The translations under genes and the position numbers were made by a program. The notes below the pieces were generated by a model that was not told the origin of the DNA, ran no database searches, and saw only the letters and a list, made by a program, of their open reading frames with translations. This document shows positions 9,849 to 18,723 of a DNA stretch of 64,000 nt, in pieces. This stretch comes from Burkholderia sp. S171 (lineage in GTDB: Bacteria; Pseudomonadota; Gammaproteobacteria; Burkholderiales; Burkholderiaceae): positions 1 to 64,000 of the forward strand of contig NZ_LMUF01000006.1 of assembly GCF_009766085.1 (NCBI RefSeq), in the 5' to 3' direction. Position 1 is the stretch's first letter; each line of letters starts with the position of its first letter.

Positions 9849-10790
9849 ATGAAGATCATCCTCTACGAGCACCACACCGAGGCCTCGCTCTGGCTCGACG
9901 ATCTGGCCCGCGCGCTTCCCGGCGCCGATGTACGCCTGTGGCAACCCGGCGACAACGCTCCCGCCGACTATGCAATCGTCTGGCGCGCGCCGCCGGAGTT
10001 GTTCGCGAACCGGCCGGATCTGAAGGCGGTGTTCAATCTGGGCGCGGGTGTCGATGCAATTCTCGATATCGAGCGGAAGCTTCCCGGCACGCTGCCTCCA
10101 AACGCGCTGCTCGTGCGCCTGGAAGACAGCGGCATGGGCCATCAGATGGTCGAATACGCAGCACACTCGGTGCTGCGTTATCTGCGTCGCCTGGACGAAT
10201 ACGATGCGCTTCAGCGCGAGCATCGCTGGCAAAAACTACCGCCCTTTGCGCTCAAGGACTTTACGGTCGGCGTGCTGGGCATGGGCGTTCTCGGCGCACG
10301 AGTTGCGCAGGCGCTGGTGCCGTTCGGCATGCCGATACGCGGTTTCAGCCGCACCAAGCGGGAAGTCGAAGGCGTCAAGACGTTCGCTGGCGACGATCAA
10401 TTCGACGCGTTCCTCGATGGCACGAGAGTACTCATCAACCTGCTGCCCCATACGCCGGATACCGAAGGCATCTTGAACCGGCGCACGTTCGAACGGCTTG
10501 CACCGGGCGCGTATCTCGTCAACATCGCGCGCGGTGGGCATCTGGTCGACGACGACCTGCTTCACGCCATGCAAACCGGTCAGATCGCCGCCGCAACACT
10601 CGATGTATTCCACACCGAACCGCTGCCGGACCATCATCCGTTCTGGACCACGCCGCGCCTCACGATCACGCCGCATATTGCCGCCGAAACGCTGCGCGAG
10701 GAAAGCACGGAGCAGATCGTGAACAAGATCAAGGCGCTCACGCGCGGCGAGCCGATATCCGGCATAGTCGATGTGAAACGCGGGTACTAA
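9849..10790 (+). CDS. ghrA: Glyoxylate/hydroxypyruvate reductase A
   Basis: NAD(P)H-dependent D-2-hydroxyacid dehydrogenase, 313 residues, matching the usual GhrA length. The Rossmann motif is VGVLGMGVLGARVAQ. The catalytic set is Arg in VNIARGGHLV, Glu in DVFHTEPLP and His in ITPHIAAET. It reduces glyoxylate to glycolate and hydroxypyruvate to glycerate. The ATG at 9849 begins MKIILYEHH as in the family; the open frame extends upstream to 9711 without homology. Five genes in the same direction with short gaps follow, so it may lead an operon. Confidence 0.93.
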   Translation: MKIILYEHHTEASLWLDDLARALPGADVRLWQPGDNAPADYAIVWRAPPELFANRPDLKAVFNLGAGVDAILDIERKLPGTLPPNALLVRLEDSGMGHQMVEYAAHSVLRYLRRLDEYDALQREHRWQKLPPFALKDFTVGVLGMGVLGARVAQALVPFGMPIRGFSRTKREVEGVKTFAGDDQFDAFLDGTRVLINLLPHTPDTEGILNRRTFERLAPGAYLVNIARGGHLVDDDLLHAMQTGQIAAATLDVFHTEPLPDHHPFWTTPRLTITPHIAAETLREESTEQIVNKIKALTRGEPISGIVDVKRGY

Positions 10791-10837
10791 AACCGCCAAC
10801 GCAGACGAAGACAGACACGTATTCAAAGGAGACAGGC

Positions 10838-11761
10838 ATGCTACCCGCCAAGGTAAAAATTGTCGAAGTGGGGCCGCGTGACGGCCTGCAGAACGAGAAG
10901 GAATTCGTCGCGAGCGACATCAAGATCGAACTGGTGAACCGGCTGGCAAACGCCGGTTTGCAGAACGTCGAATCGGCGTCGTTCGTCTCGCCCAAATGGG
11001 TGCCGCAAATGGCCGACGGCGCCGCCGTGATGGCCGGCATCGAGCGGCGTCCGGGCACTATTTACTCGGCGCTCACGCCGAATCTGCGTGGCTTCGAAGC
11101 CGCGCTGGACGCGAAAGTCGATGAGATCGTGATCTTCGGCGCGGCCAGCGAAGCGTTCTCGCAGAAGAACATCAATTGCAGCATCGCGGAAAGCATCGCG
11201 CGCTTCGAACCCGTCGCGAAGGCGGCGAAAGAAGCGGGCTTGCGCGTGCGCGGCAGCATTTCGTGCGCGCTGGGTTGTCCGTATCAAGGCGACGTGCCGG
11301 TCGATGCTGTCGTCGATGTCGTGCAGCGCATGAAGGCGCTCGGCTGCGATGAAATCGATATCGCCGACACGATCGGCGTCGGCACCGCGGGCCGCACGCG
11401 CGAGGTGATGGCGGCGGTATCGAAGGTATTTCCACGCGAACGGCTCTCCGGCCATTTCCACGATACCTATGGTCAGGCGGTCGCGAATATCTACGCGTCG
11501 CTGCAGGAAGGCATCGAGATTTTCCACGCCTCCGTGGCGGGCCTCGGCGGTTGTCCGTACGCGAAAGGGGCGACCGGCAACGTCGCGACCGAGGACGTGA
11601 TCTTCCTGCTGAACGGACTCGGTATTGATACGGGCATCGATCTCGATCAGCTCGTGGAGATCGGCGATTTCATTTCGCGGGCGATCGGCAAGCCGAGCGC
11701 GTCGCGAGTGGGACGCGCGTTGCTCGCGAAAAAGCGCGACGGCGTAGCGGCCTGCGTTTGA
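10838..11761 (+). CDS. mvaB: Hydroxymethylglutaryl-CoA lyase
   Basis: Cleaves HMG-CoA to acetoacetate and acetyl-CoA, last step of leucine degradation. The 307-residue TIM-barrel carries GPRDGLQNE at 12-20 (catalytic Arg/Asp), the metal-binding HFHDTYGQA and the signature GLGGCPYAKGATGN with the mobile-loop catalytic cysteine. The correct start is the ATG at 10838, preceded by AAAGGAGA. The same frame stays open far upstream through ghrA, but that part is the ghrA shadow. The symbol hmgL or liuE is also used. It complements the LiuC-type hydratase at the left end of the window. Confidence 0.95.
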   Translation: MLPAKVKIVEVGPRDGLQNEKEFVASDIKIELVNRLANAGLQNVESASFVSPKWVPQMADGAAVMAGIERRPGTIYSALTPNLRGFEAALDAKVDEIVIFGAASEAFSQKNINCSIAESIARFEPVAKAAKEAGLRVRGSISCALGCPYQGDVPVDAVVDVVQRMKALGCDEIDIADTIGVGTAGRTREVMAAVSKVFPRERLSGHFHDTYGQAVANIYASLQEGIEIFHASVAGLGGCPYAKGATGNVATEDVIFLLNGLGIDTGIDLDQLVEIGDFISRAIGKPSASRVGRALLAKKRDGVAACV

Positions 11762-11791
11762 TGATCGGCATATTTTTTGGATAAAAACACG

Positions 11792-12292
11792 ATGAACGAA
11801 ACACTCGACGCCCTGCCCGAATCCGCTCGCCGCGTAGCGCTGCTGCTGCAGGAGCGCGGGCACGCCAGCCCCGTCGTGATGCTTGCCGAAACCGGCAAGA
11901 CATCGGCTGAAGCGGCGGCCGGGCTTGGTTGTTCGGTCGCGCAAATCGCCAAATCGATTCTGTTCCGCCGCAAGAAAGACGACGCGCCGGTGCTCGTGAT
12001 TGCCAGCGGCGTGAACCGTGTGGACGAGAAGAAAGTGGCTGAACGGGTCGGCGAACTCGCCCGCGCCGACGCCAAATTCGTCCGCGAGAAAACTGGCTAC
12101 GCAATCGGCGGTGTATGTCCGATCGGCCATGCAACCACGCCGCTGACGCTGATCGATGAAGACCTGCTCGCGCTCGACAGCCTGTGGGCCGCCGCCGGTC
12201 ATCCGCACGCGGTGTTCAACCTGACGCCGCAGGAACTGGTCGCGCTGACGGGTGCGCCGGTCGCCGATGTCGCGTTGCGCGAGACGGCGTGA
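11792..12292 (+). CDS. YbaK/EbsC-family aminoacyl-tRNA deacylase
   Basis: Protein of 166 residues from the trans-editing family that hydrolyses mischarged tRNA, for example Cys- or Ala-tRNA(Pro). The central AQIAKSILFRRK contains the invariant lysine region, and GYAIGGVCPIGH matches the family GGVxPxGH signature. I chose the ATG at 11792; a TTG at 11777 is in frame but less well placed. Its stop shares one base with the next start codon. Which tRNA it edits cannot be told from sequence alone. Confidence 0.9.
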   Translation: MNETLDALPESARRVALLLQERGHASPVVMLAETGKTSAEAAAGLGCSVAQIAKSILFRRKKDDAPVLVIASGVNRVDEKKVAERVGELARADAKFVREKTGYAIGGVCPIGHATTPLTLIDEDLLALDSLWAAAGHPHAVFNLTPQELVALTGAPVADVALRETA

Positions 12293-12891
12293 TGACTGAG
12301 GCCGTGGCATCGCCGTGTATCGATGTATGCAGGATGAATCCATGCACAGGACTTTGCGACGGCTGTTTTCGTACGATCGACGAAATTGCGGGCTGGTCTT
12401 CGTTTGACGATCCGCAACGGGCGGTAATTCTGGCGCAGGTGGAAGCGCGGAAAAAAGGGCCGCGTGTGGTGCGTATCGGCGAGCGCTTCACGGCCACGCT
12501 GGCGTTGCCGCCCGATTCCATCAAGTCGTTCGCCACGCTGGTCAACGATCACAACCCGCTGCATCACGACGATACCTACGCCGAAGCCAGCCGCTTCGGT
12601 TCGCTGATCGCATCCGGCACGCAACCGACGGCGCATTTGATGGCGATGCTCGCGACGCATTTCTCCGTCTACGCCCAGCCGCTCGGCCTTAAATTCGGCA
12701 TCAAGCTCGTGCGGGCAGTCAAGGCGAACGACGTGCTCGCGATGAGCTGGCAAGTCATCGAAGCGCACTGGAAATCAAGCCTGAACGGCGATCTCGTGAA
12801 GCTGGAAGGCCTGGCGCTGAACCAGCACGGCGAGATCGTGGTCAAGGCGAGCGCGACTATCGTCGTGATGCCGAAGGGACCGAGTGCATGA
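12292..12891 (+). CDS. DUF1289 / MaoC-like dehydratase fusion protein
   Basis: The 199-residue chain has two modules in one uninterrupted frame. Residues about 7-45 are a DUF1289 module with cysteines at 9, 13, 18, 22 and 25, suggesting a metal or Fe-S site. Residues about 58-195 form a MaoC hot-dog domain with the hydratase-type DHNPLHHDDTYAEASRF motif, normally the Asp/His catalytic pair of (R)-specific enoyl-CoA hydratases. The start overlaps the previous stop by one base, and the end overlaps the MBL gene by ATGA. The substrate is unknown; neighbouring HMG-CoA lyase suggests acyl-CoA chemistry. Confidence 0.85.
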   Translation: MTEAVASPCIDVCRMNPCTGLCDGCFRTIDEIAGWSSFDDPQRAVILAQVEARKKGPRVVRIGERFTATLALPPDSIKSFATLVNDHNPLHHDDTYAEASRFGSLIASGTQPTAHLMAMLATHFSVYAQPLGLKFGIKLVRAVKANDVLAMSWQVIEAHWKSSLNGDLVKLEGLALNQHGEIVVKASATIVVMPKGPSA

Positions 12892-13805
12892 TCACGTTAC
12901 CGGCATCGATGCGGGTGTTTGAGCGCGGCTGGCTGTCGTCGAATAACGTGTTCTTTATAGACGATGCCCGCACCGCGCTAGTCGATTCCGGCTACGCCAC
13001 GCACGCACCGCAGACGCTGGCACTCGTGCGGCAAGCGCTTGCTAGTGAACGTAATGAACGCACGCTCGATCTGATTGTGAACACGCATCTGCATTCGGAC
13101 CATTGCGGCGGCAATGCGCTGCTGCAATCCAACTTCGTCTGCGAGACGCTGATTCCACAAACGGAAGCCGATGCCGTGCGTGAATGGGACGAAGACCGGC
13201 TCACGTTCCGCGCGACCGGGCAGACCTGCGATCGTTTCGGTTTCACCGGCACGATCGCGCCGGGAGCGACGCTCGAACTCGGCGGCCTCGACTGGTCGGT
13301 GCTCGGCGCGCCCGGACACGATCCGCATTCGCTGATGTTGTATTGCGCCGAAGAACGGCTGCTGATCAGCGCCGACGCGCTATGGGAAAACGGCTTTGGC
13401 GTGATCTTTCCCGAACTGGAAGGCGAGAGCGGTTTCGCGGAACAACGCGCGGTGCTCGACCTGATCGCCACGCTGGACGTGCGGGCGGTGATTCCCGGCC
13501 ATGGCGCGCCGTTCACCGATGTATCGAAGGCATTGGATATAGCGTTCTCACGAATCGATTATCTGCGTGCCGATCCCGTGCGCAACGCGAAGAATGCGCT
13601 GAAGGTGCTGATCGTGTTCAAGCTGATGGAGTTGCGCTCGATGCCGGTCAGCGAGTTATTGCCACTCGTAGAGAAAGCCGGGGCCATGCGCGCCGCCGCG
13701 GCTCTGCTCTCCGATGATCGACCGGGATTAGTGCACAAGTATCTCGCCGAACTGGCGGCAAGCGGCGTGCTGAGGATGGAAGGCGAGACAGTGAGCGTTG
13801 TCTGA
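12888..13805 (+). CDS. MBL-fold metallo-hydrolase
   Basis: Metallo-beta-lactamase-fold hydrolase of 305 residues with the dinuclear metal motif HLHSDHCGG (His67, His69, Asp71, His72), a third ligand in GAPGHDPHS, an aspartate in ISADALWE and a histidine in VIPGHGAPF. The C-terminal 80 residues are helical and resemble the winged-helix tail of LACTB2-like members. It is last in the chain of overlapping genes that begins with ghrA or HMG-CoA lyase. A thioesterase-like role would fit the acyl-CoA context, but that is inference. Confidence 0.88.
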   Translation: MITLPASMRVFERGWLSSNNVFFIDDARTALVDSGYATHAPQTLALVRQALASERNERTLDLIVNTHLHSDHCGGNALLQSNFVCETLIPQTEADAVREWDEDRLTFRATGQTCDRFGFTGTIAPGATLELGGLDWSVLGAPGHDPHSLMLYCAEERLLISADALWENGFGVIFPELEGESGFAEQRAVLDLIATLDVRAVIPGHGAPFTDVSKALDIAFSRIDYLRADPVRNAKNALKVLIVFKLMELRSMPVSELLPLVEKAGAMRAAAALLSDDRPGLVHKYLAELAASGVLRMEGETVSVV

Positions 13806-13840
13806 ACGCAGAGGCATGACACCAAACGGCCAAAAAGAAA

Positions 13841-13895
13841 GCCGCTTGTCAGCTATCGATTTATCGTCGAACGGCCAAGCCCAAGCGGCGGAATT
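13841..13895 (+). terminator. Weak candidate terminator
   Basis: GCCGCTTG (13841-13848) is complementary to CAAGCGGC (13882-13889), followed by GGAATTTT. The 33-base loop makes it a weak candidate. It lies 36 bases after the MBL gene. Confidence 0.35.
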
Positions 13896-14015
13896 TTGTT
13901 GACGTGATCAGCGCCGACTGCATCGTAGCGCGCCTGTTTTTGAGATGCATCGGTGCTTTCCCTACAAACTTATAACAGGCGGCTAAACGCGCCATGACGC
14001 GCACGCGGCGCGCCC

Positions 14016-14909
14016 TTATGCGGCCTCGGTCGCCTCAAAAAACGCGAGCATTTCTGCCAGCAATTCGTCGGGGACTTCCTCCGGAATATAGTGGCCCGAA
14101 GGCAACGCCCGGCCACTGACATCGCGCGCGACACGACGCCATTCGGTCAACGGCTCGAAGCACTGTTCGATCACGCCCTCCTGCCCCCACAGCACCCGCA
14201 GCGGACACGCGAGCCTGTTGCCGCATTCAATATCCGCGCGATCATGCTCGAGATCGATGCTCGCCGACGCCCGGTAATCCTCGCACATTGCATGCACCGC
14301 GCCCGGCTGACGCAACGCGTCGCGATATGCCTGTAACGCATGCGGTGCAAACGGCGCGAGACCCGCGTGACGGCTGCCCATCACACGCTCGACATACGCG
14401 TCCGGATTGGCACCAATCAGCAATTCCGGCAGCGGCTCGGGCTGGATCAGGAAGAACCAATGAAAATAAGCGGTCGCGAAGGCGCGATCGGTGGCCTCAT
14501 ACATGGCGAGCGTCGGCGCGATGTCGAGCAGCATCAGGCGATCGACCGCCTGCGGAAAATCCAGCGCCATCCGATGCGCCACCCGCGCGCCGCGATCATG
14601 CGCGCAGACCATGAAGTGCTCAAAGCCGAAATGCCGCATGACCGCGACCTGATCGGCGGCCATTGCGCGTTTCGAATAGGTTGTGTGCTGCGCGTCGCTG
14701 GGCGGTTTCGCCGATGCGCCGTAACCGCGCAGATCGGTCGCGATCACGGTGAAATGCTGCGCCAGGAGGCCCGCCAGCCGATGCCAGATTTCATGTGTCT
14801 GCGGGTGGCCGTGAAGCAGCAGAAGCGGCGGCCCATTACCGCCCTTCATGCCGAAGAGTTCGACGCCCGCGGCATCGAAGGTGAACGGCTCGTAGTCTTC
14901 GAACGGCAT
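14016..14909 (-). CDS. Fluoroacetate dehalogenase-like (haloacetate dehalogenase H-1) hydrolase
   Basis: Alpha/beta hydrolase of 297 residues that should hydrolyse haloacetates to glycolate. All hallmarks of the structurally studied fluoroacetate dehalogenases are visible: nucleophile Asp105 in CAHDRGARV, carboxylate-binding Arg106 and Arg109, acid Asp129, halide-pocket His150-Trp151 and Tyr212, and His273 in SGHYIPEE. The His-Trp-Tyr halide pocket distinguishes it from epoxide hydrolases. I start at the ATG at 14909, where similarity begins; an upstream ATG at 15032 adds 41 lysine/serine-rich residues. It is divergent from a nitronate monooxygenase. Confidence 0.9.
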   Translation of the reverse strand: MPFEDYEPFTFDAAGVELFGMKGGNGPPLLLLHGHPQTHEIWHRLAGLLAQHFTVIATDLRGYGASAKPPSDAQHTTYSKRAMAADQVAVMRHFGFEHFMVCAHDRGARVAHRMALDFPQAVDRLMLLDIAPTLAMYEATDRAFATAYFHWFFLIQPEPLPELLIGANPDAYVERVMGSRHAGLAPFAPHALQAYRDALRQPGAVHAMCEDYRASASIDLEHDRADIECGNRLACPLRVLWGQEGVIEQCFEPLTEWRRVARDVSGRALPSGHYIPEEVPDELLAEMLAFFEATEAA

Positions 14910-15045
14910 GGCGTGAATATTCAGCGTGACGGGAAAAGCATTGTAGGCGTCCTCGACGATACTAAACTGCTTGCTGGCAGCCGCTTTCGTAGAAGCTGAA
15001 GACTTCTTCCAATGTTCCTGATGATCGCGCATCGGAAGATTCGCC

Positions 15046-15065
15046 TATAATCGAACGGTCGTTCG
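15046..15065 (+). promoter_or_regulatory. TATAAT box abutting a CGAACG-N2-CGTTCG palindrome
   Basis: A perfect -10 hexamer TATAAT (15046-15051) is followed at once by the inverted repeat CGAACG GT CGTTCG (15052-15065). Such AACG-type palindromes are typical of TetR-family operators. It lies between the divergent dehalogenase-like and nitronate monooxygenase genes. I find no clear -35 box. No TetR gene is adjacent. Confidence 0.6.
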
Positions 15066-15201
15066 CATGTTTGTAGCGCATGCGCTTGAGCTTTGCCCAA
15101 CGCCCAGGTCCGGCAGCAATCGCCATGCGCAGTTATTGTGATCCCACGTCAGATGGATGCGCGCATCGCCGGCTTTCACATTCAATCAGGAGACTCGTGT
15201 C

Positions 15202-16167
15202 ATGGCACTCCCCGCCGCTCTGCAACACCTCGCGCTGCCCGTCATCGCTTCACCCATGTTTATCGTCAGCTATCCGGAGCTCGTGCTCGCGCAATGCAAG
15301 GCGGGGATCGTCGGCTCGTTTCCTGCGCTGAACGCGCGACCGGCCGAGCTGCTCAACGAATGGCTCACGCAGATCGGCGAAGGAATCGAGGCGCATAAGG
15401 CGGCGAATCCGGGCGCACCGGTTGGTCCGATTGCCGTGAACCAGATCGTGCATCACTCGAACGCGCGGCTTGAGGCGGACGTGCGAGTGTGCGTGGAACA
15501 TCGCGTGCCCATCTTCATTACCAGCCTGCGCGCGCCGGTCAAGGAGATGATCGACGCCGTGCACAGCTACGGCGGCATCGTATTGCACGATGTGATCAAC
15601 CTGCGGCACGCCGAGAAGGCGCTGGAAGCGGGCGTCGATGGCCTGATCCTGGTTGCAGCCGGCGCCGGCGGACACGCGGGTATGACTTCGCCTTTTGCAC
15701 TGGTGGGTGAAGTACGGCGTATTTTCGATGGCCCGATCGCGTTGTCGGGGGCCATTGCCAACGGCGGCTCGATTCTCGCCGCGCAAGCCATGGGGGCGGA
15801 TTTCGCGTATATCGGCACACGTTTTATTGCCACGCGCGAGGCGCATGCGCTGGAAGACTACAAGACTGCGATCGTGGGGTCGAAGGCTGCCGACATCATT
15901 TATACGAACCTCTTCACCGGCGTGCACGGCAACTACATTCGTCAGAGCATTCTCAATGCGGGACTCGATCCGGACGCGCTGCCGGCATCGGATAAAGCAG
16001 CGATGAATTTCGGCGACTCCGCGATCAAAGCCAAAGCGTGGAAAGAAATCTGGGGCGCGGGACAAGGCGTCGGCCTAATGGACGACGTCCCGACGGTGGC
16101 GGAACTCGTGTCGCGGCTCAAGCACGAATACAACGATGCAAAAACGCGCTTGGGTATTTCGCGATAA
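15202..16167 (+). CDS. Nitronate monooxygenase (2-nitropropane dioxygenase family)
   Basis: FMN-dependent TIM-barrel enzyme of 321 residues that oxidises propionate-3-nitronate or other alkyl nitronates. Seen are the N-terminal PVIASPMFIVSYPEL, the FMN phosphate-binding region around GAGGHAGMTSPFALV and ALSGAIANGGS, and GADFAYIGTRFIAT. The ATG at 15202 follows AGGAGA with 8-base spacing. The downstream hairpin at 16242 probably ends the transcript. Members often act as detoxifying enzymes; the divergent dehalogenase-like gene with a shared operator suggests a common inducer, which is inference. Confidence 0.92.
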   Translation: MALPAALQHLALPVIASPMFIVSYPELVLAQCKAGIVGSFPALNARPAELLNEWLTQIGEGIEAHKAANPGAPVGPIAVNQIVHHSNARLEADVRVCVEHRVPIFITSLRAPVKEMIDAVHSYGGIVLHDVINLRHAEKALEAGVDGLILVAAGAGGHAGMTSPFALVGEVRRIFDGPIALSGAIANGGSILAAQAMGADFAYIGTRFIATREAHALEDYKTAIVGSKAADIIYTNLFTGVHGNYIRQSILNAGLDPDALPASDKAAMNFGDSAIKAKAWKEIWGAGQGVGLMDDVPTVAELVSRLKHEYNDAKTRLGISR

Positions 16168-16241
16168 AGCACTCGCTTCGCAAACAGTCCAATAAGCGGC
16201 TGGCTCGCGAATCTCTTTAAATCACTTGCGCGCCTGTCAAC

Positions 16242-16277
16242 AAAAACGCCGCCCTTGGCTTCAGGGGCGGCGTTTTG
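16242..16277. terminator. Bidirectional terminator between nitronate monooxygenase and porin
   Basis: AAAACGCCGCCC (16243-16254) pairs perfectly with GGGCGGCGTTTT (16265-16276). A/T tails on both sides serve the two converging genes. Confidence 0.9.
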
Positions 16278-16316
16278 CGTTGCCGGGCGCCAGCGCATAA
16301 CGCCCGGTGGCTTCGC

Positions 16317-17399
16317 TCAGAACTTCGTGCGAATGCCTACGCCGTACGTATCGCCGCTCGACATGCTCGTGTACTTGTCGTTCAGGTACGCAGCGTAGAC
16401 GTCGGTGCGCTTCGACAGCGGATAGTCGTATCCGAGCGCCCAGCTCTTGTGCGTCTGGTCGAGCCCGCCATTGCTGCGCGAATACGCATACGACGCCATC
16501 ACAGAACCCACGCCGACCGGAATGGTCACGCCGCCCTGACCCGTGTTCACGTGGAACGAACCTGGATCGATGTCATTGTGCGTGTACATGTACTGCGCAA
16601 AGAACTTCACAAATTTCATGTCATACGACGCGCCCAACTGGCCAACGCTCTGGCTCTTGTAACCGGCCACGAACGACGTCAGGTCACCCGGCGTTGAGCT
16701 GAAATTCACGTACTGATACACGCCCGTCGCCGCAAACGGGCCATGGAAATACAGGAATTGCGCGCTGTATTTCTTGGCGCCGTTTTGTCCGGCCTGATTG
16801 CCGAAGCTGTACATCGCGCTACCCGACAAACCGCTGAAATCAGGTGTGGTGTACTGAACGGAATTGTCCCAACCCGAATCGCCGACAACACCCTGGTCCG
16901 TCGTGTACGTCGGGAACGTGCTCTGCCCGAGGAACACGTGATAAACCATCGGCGAGAACGTGTACGAATCGATAAACGGGTTAAACAGAATCGTCGATAC
17001 AAAAAGCTGCGTGGTCAGCCGGCCGGCAGTGACCGTACCGTACGGCGACTCGATACCCACATACGAATTGCGCGCGAAAAATGTATCACCCTGGAAGCGG
17101 CCGTAATTACCGTTCTGCGCGCGAAAGAAACTTTCCAACGTGAAGATCGCCTTATAACCGCCGCCCAGATCTTCGCTGCCTTTCATGCCCCAGTATGACG
17201 TCGACATACCGCCGCCGCCCACGTTCCAGGCCGTAGGGCTGCCCGGGAATTTAGTGGCTCCCACCCATTCGTCGACCTGTCCGTACAACTGGACGCTCGA
17301 TTGCGCTTGAGCGGAACTGGCGGCAAGCAAGCCGAACATGCCGGCAGTAACGGTAGCCTTGGCCGCGGCCTTAAGCACGCGGTTCACGGGTGGCTTCAT
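16317..17399 (-). CDS. Gram-negative porin (Burkholderia OmpC/Omp38 type)
   Basis: Outer-membrane trimeric beta-barrel channel, 360-residue precursor. A signal peptide ends near SAQAQSS (about residue 33). The mature protein starts SSVQLYGQVDEW, as in Burkholderiales porins, and ends with phenylalanine in GVGIRTKF, the BamA recognition signature. The internal YWGMKGSEDLGGGYKAIF and RNSYVGIESPYGTVTAGR segments are family typical. It is monocistronic with a long upstream region. Substrate range cannot be inferred. Confidence 0.95.
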   Translation of the reverse strand: MKPPVNRVLKAAAKATVTAGMFGLLAASSAQAQSSVQLYGQVDEWVGATKFPGSPTAWNVGGGGMSTSYWGMKGSEDLGGGYKAIFTLESFFRAQNGNYGRFQGDTFFARNSYVGIESPYGTVTAGRLTTQLFVSTILFNPFIDSYTFSPMVYHVFLGQSTFPTYTTDQGVVGDSGWDNSVQYTTPDFSGLSGSAMYSFGNQAGQNGAKKYSAQFLYFHGPFAATGVYQYVNFSSTPGDLTSFVAGYKSQSVGQLGASYDMKFVKFFAQYMYTHNDIDPGSFHVNTGQGGVTIPVGVGSVMASYAYSRSNGGLDQTHKSWALGYDYPLSKRTDVYAAYLNDKYTSMSSGDTYGVGIRTKF

Positions 17400-18267
17400 G
17401 GACTCTCCTGTCGTATTAACGTTAAAACGGGATTCGGCGAGGGGTATCGCCTCGCTTTATCGGACTGTTCTTATAAATGTCCGCTATGCATGTAGATGGC
17501 TTAGGGCGGGACCATCTTTACGGATCATTTTTCTGGACAAAAATAACTTTCCTTATGCTGTCTATAGCGGTTTCAATACATTGCGCGCGACGAACTTTTA
17601 TCGGCCGATGTAACGCGATGCGAAAAGGACGCTTGAAGGAGGAGCCGGCATGCAAGTGGATAGCCCGCGATGCTATATGCCACGGTGCACCCGGGCAATC
17701 TGCATTCCGGCAACAATAAAAATGCGATCAGAAACGTCAGTCGGACGCATTGTTAATGCGACTAATTTTGAGAGGAATGAAGAAGGGCTTCTGGCGATCA
17801 GACTGTGGCGGGATTACGTCATTGCGACGCTTGCCATAGACGGGGGAATTGTTTTTTGTTTTGCACTCGCAAGCAAGTTGTGGCGAGTCGGATTTGACGC
17901 GTCAACTGGGGCGCGTCAACTGCGACGGGTCAGCCCGCTTTCGAACTTACGGTTTTGACCTTGCGCTTTGGAATTGAGTTGGGGATTCGCTTTGGGACTG
18001 GCGTGCGAGCAATGCGCGGCGGAGATGGAAGGTGTGCAGCGTTGCTTTGTTATGTAAGGAGCAAGTTAACCGGGCGCTCGTTCGTTCAGCGTCGCAGGCA
18101 GCGCGATTTGGTTCGCGTAAGACCTAAACGAGTGCTGGCTCGCGACGCTCTGCAGGCGGGGCGGTTCGGTTCGCAATAAGACTAGACGTCGTAAGATCGC
18201 CCACGACCTCGGTCGGCCGCGCCCCCCCGGATCACGGCCTATCCCACGCGCCCCTTCGCTTCAGCGA
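17400..18267. other. Long intergenic region between porin and a secreted protein gene
   Basis: About 870 bases without a convincing gene. Short frames, including one at 17650-17958, lack homology, ribosome binding sites and normal composition. The left part should contain the porin promoter. The right part contains a degenerate tandem duplication (18072-18188). Confidence 0.6.
18072..18188. repeat. Imperfect 58-bp tandem duplication
   Basis: 18094-18130 and 18152-18188 align with about three quarters identity at a constant 58-base offset (for example GGTTCGCGTAAGACCTAAACG against GGTTCGCAATAAGACTAGACG). Weaker similarity extends left to 18072. No coding or structural role is evident. Confidence 0.5.
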
Positions 18268-18723
18268 TCAATTCCGGTACGCGGCGTTCGCGGGCGAGCG
18301 CGGGTCATCGGCCTGACGGCCTGATGGACGCGGGCCGCTGCGCTCCTCGTTATAACGTGCGATGTCGGCGCGGATCGATCCGCCGGTGCGCAATTGCGCA
18401 GCCTGATCAGCGCGCGGCCCACCACGCACTTCCGCGCTAATCGGCGTCAGGCCAGAGCCGGCCGCGACGCGTTGGTAGCGGAATGACTGGGCACCACGCT
18501 CGACGTCATCCACTCGCATCGCATGCCGGTTCGCGGCCCTCCACGGCTCTTGAACCTGACCGCCGTTGCGGTTGAACATGCCGCCGTGGTCGCCGTGGTT
18601 GAACATCCCGCCGTTGTTACCGCCAGCGAAAGCGAGCGACGCACACAATGTCGACGCCGCAACCAAACCGGCAGCAGCGGCGAGGATCAAGCGAGCGATA
18701 GGTCGAAATCGGGTGAGCAACAT
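18268..18723 (-). CDS. Secreted hypothetical protein
   Basis: A 151-residue protein I do not recognise. The N-terminus MLLTRFRPIARLI plus an alanine-rich hydrophobic stretch to about residue 33 is a good signal peptide. It is followed by a glycine/asparagine-rich segment with two NGGMFN/HGGMFN repeats. The rest is polar and rich in Arg, Gln and Ala, with no cysteine in the mature part. It is probably periplasmic and largely disordered. It has no operon partner. Confidence 0.65.
   Translation of the reverse strand: MLLTRFRPIARLILAAAAGLVAASTLCASLAFAGGNNGGMFNHGDHGGMFNRNGGQVQEPWRAANRHAMRVDDVERGAQSFRYQRVAAGSGLTPISAEVRGGPRADQAAQLRTGGSIRADIARYNEERSGPRPSGRQADDPRSPANAAYRN

Noticed and set aside
9938-11761. 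A 607-codon open frame covering HMG-CoA lyase and part of ghrA
   Set aside because: Only the part from 10838 has HMG-CoA lyase similarity and a ribosome binding site; the upstream 300 codons are an Arg-rich shadow of ghrA.
17650-17958. Short frame in the porin upstream region
   Set aside because: No ribosome binding site, no recognisable domain, and an implausible mix of rare residues; treated as non-coding.
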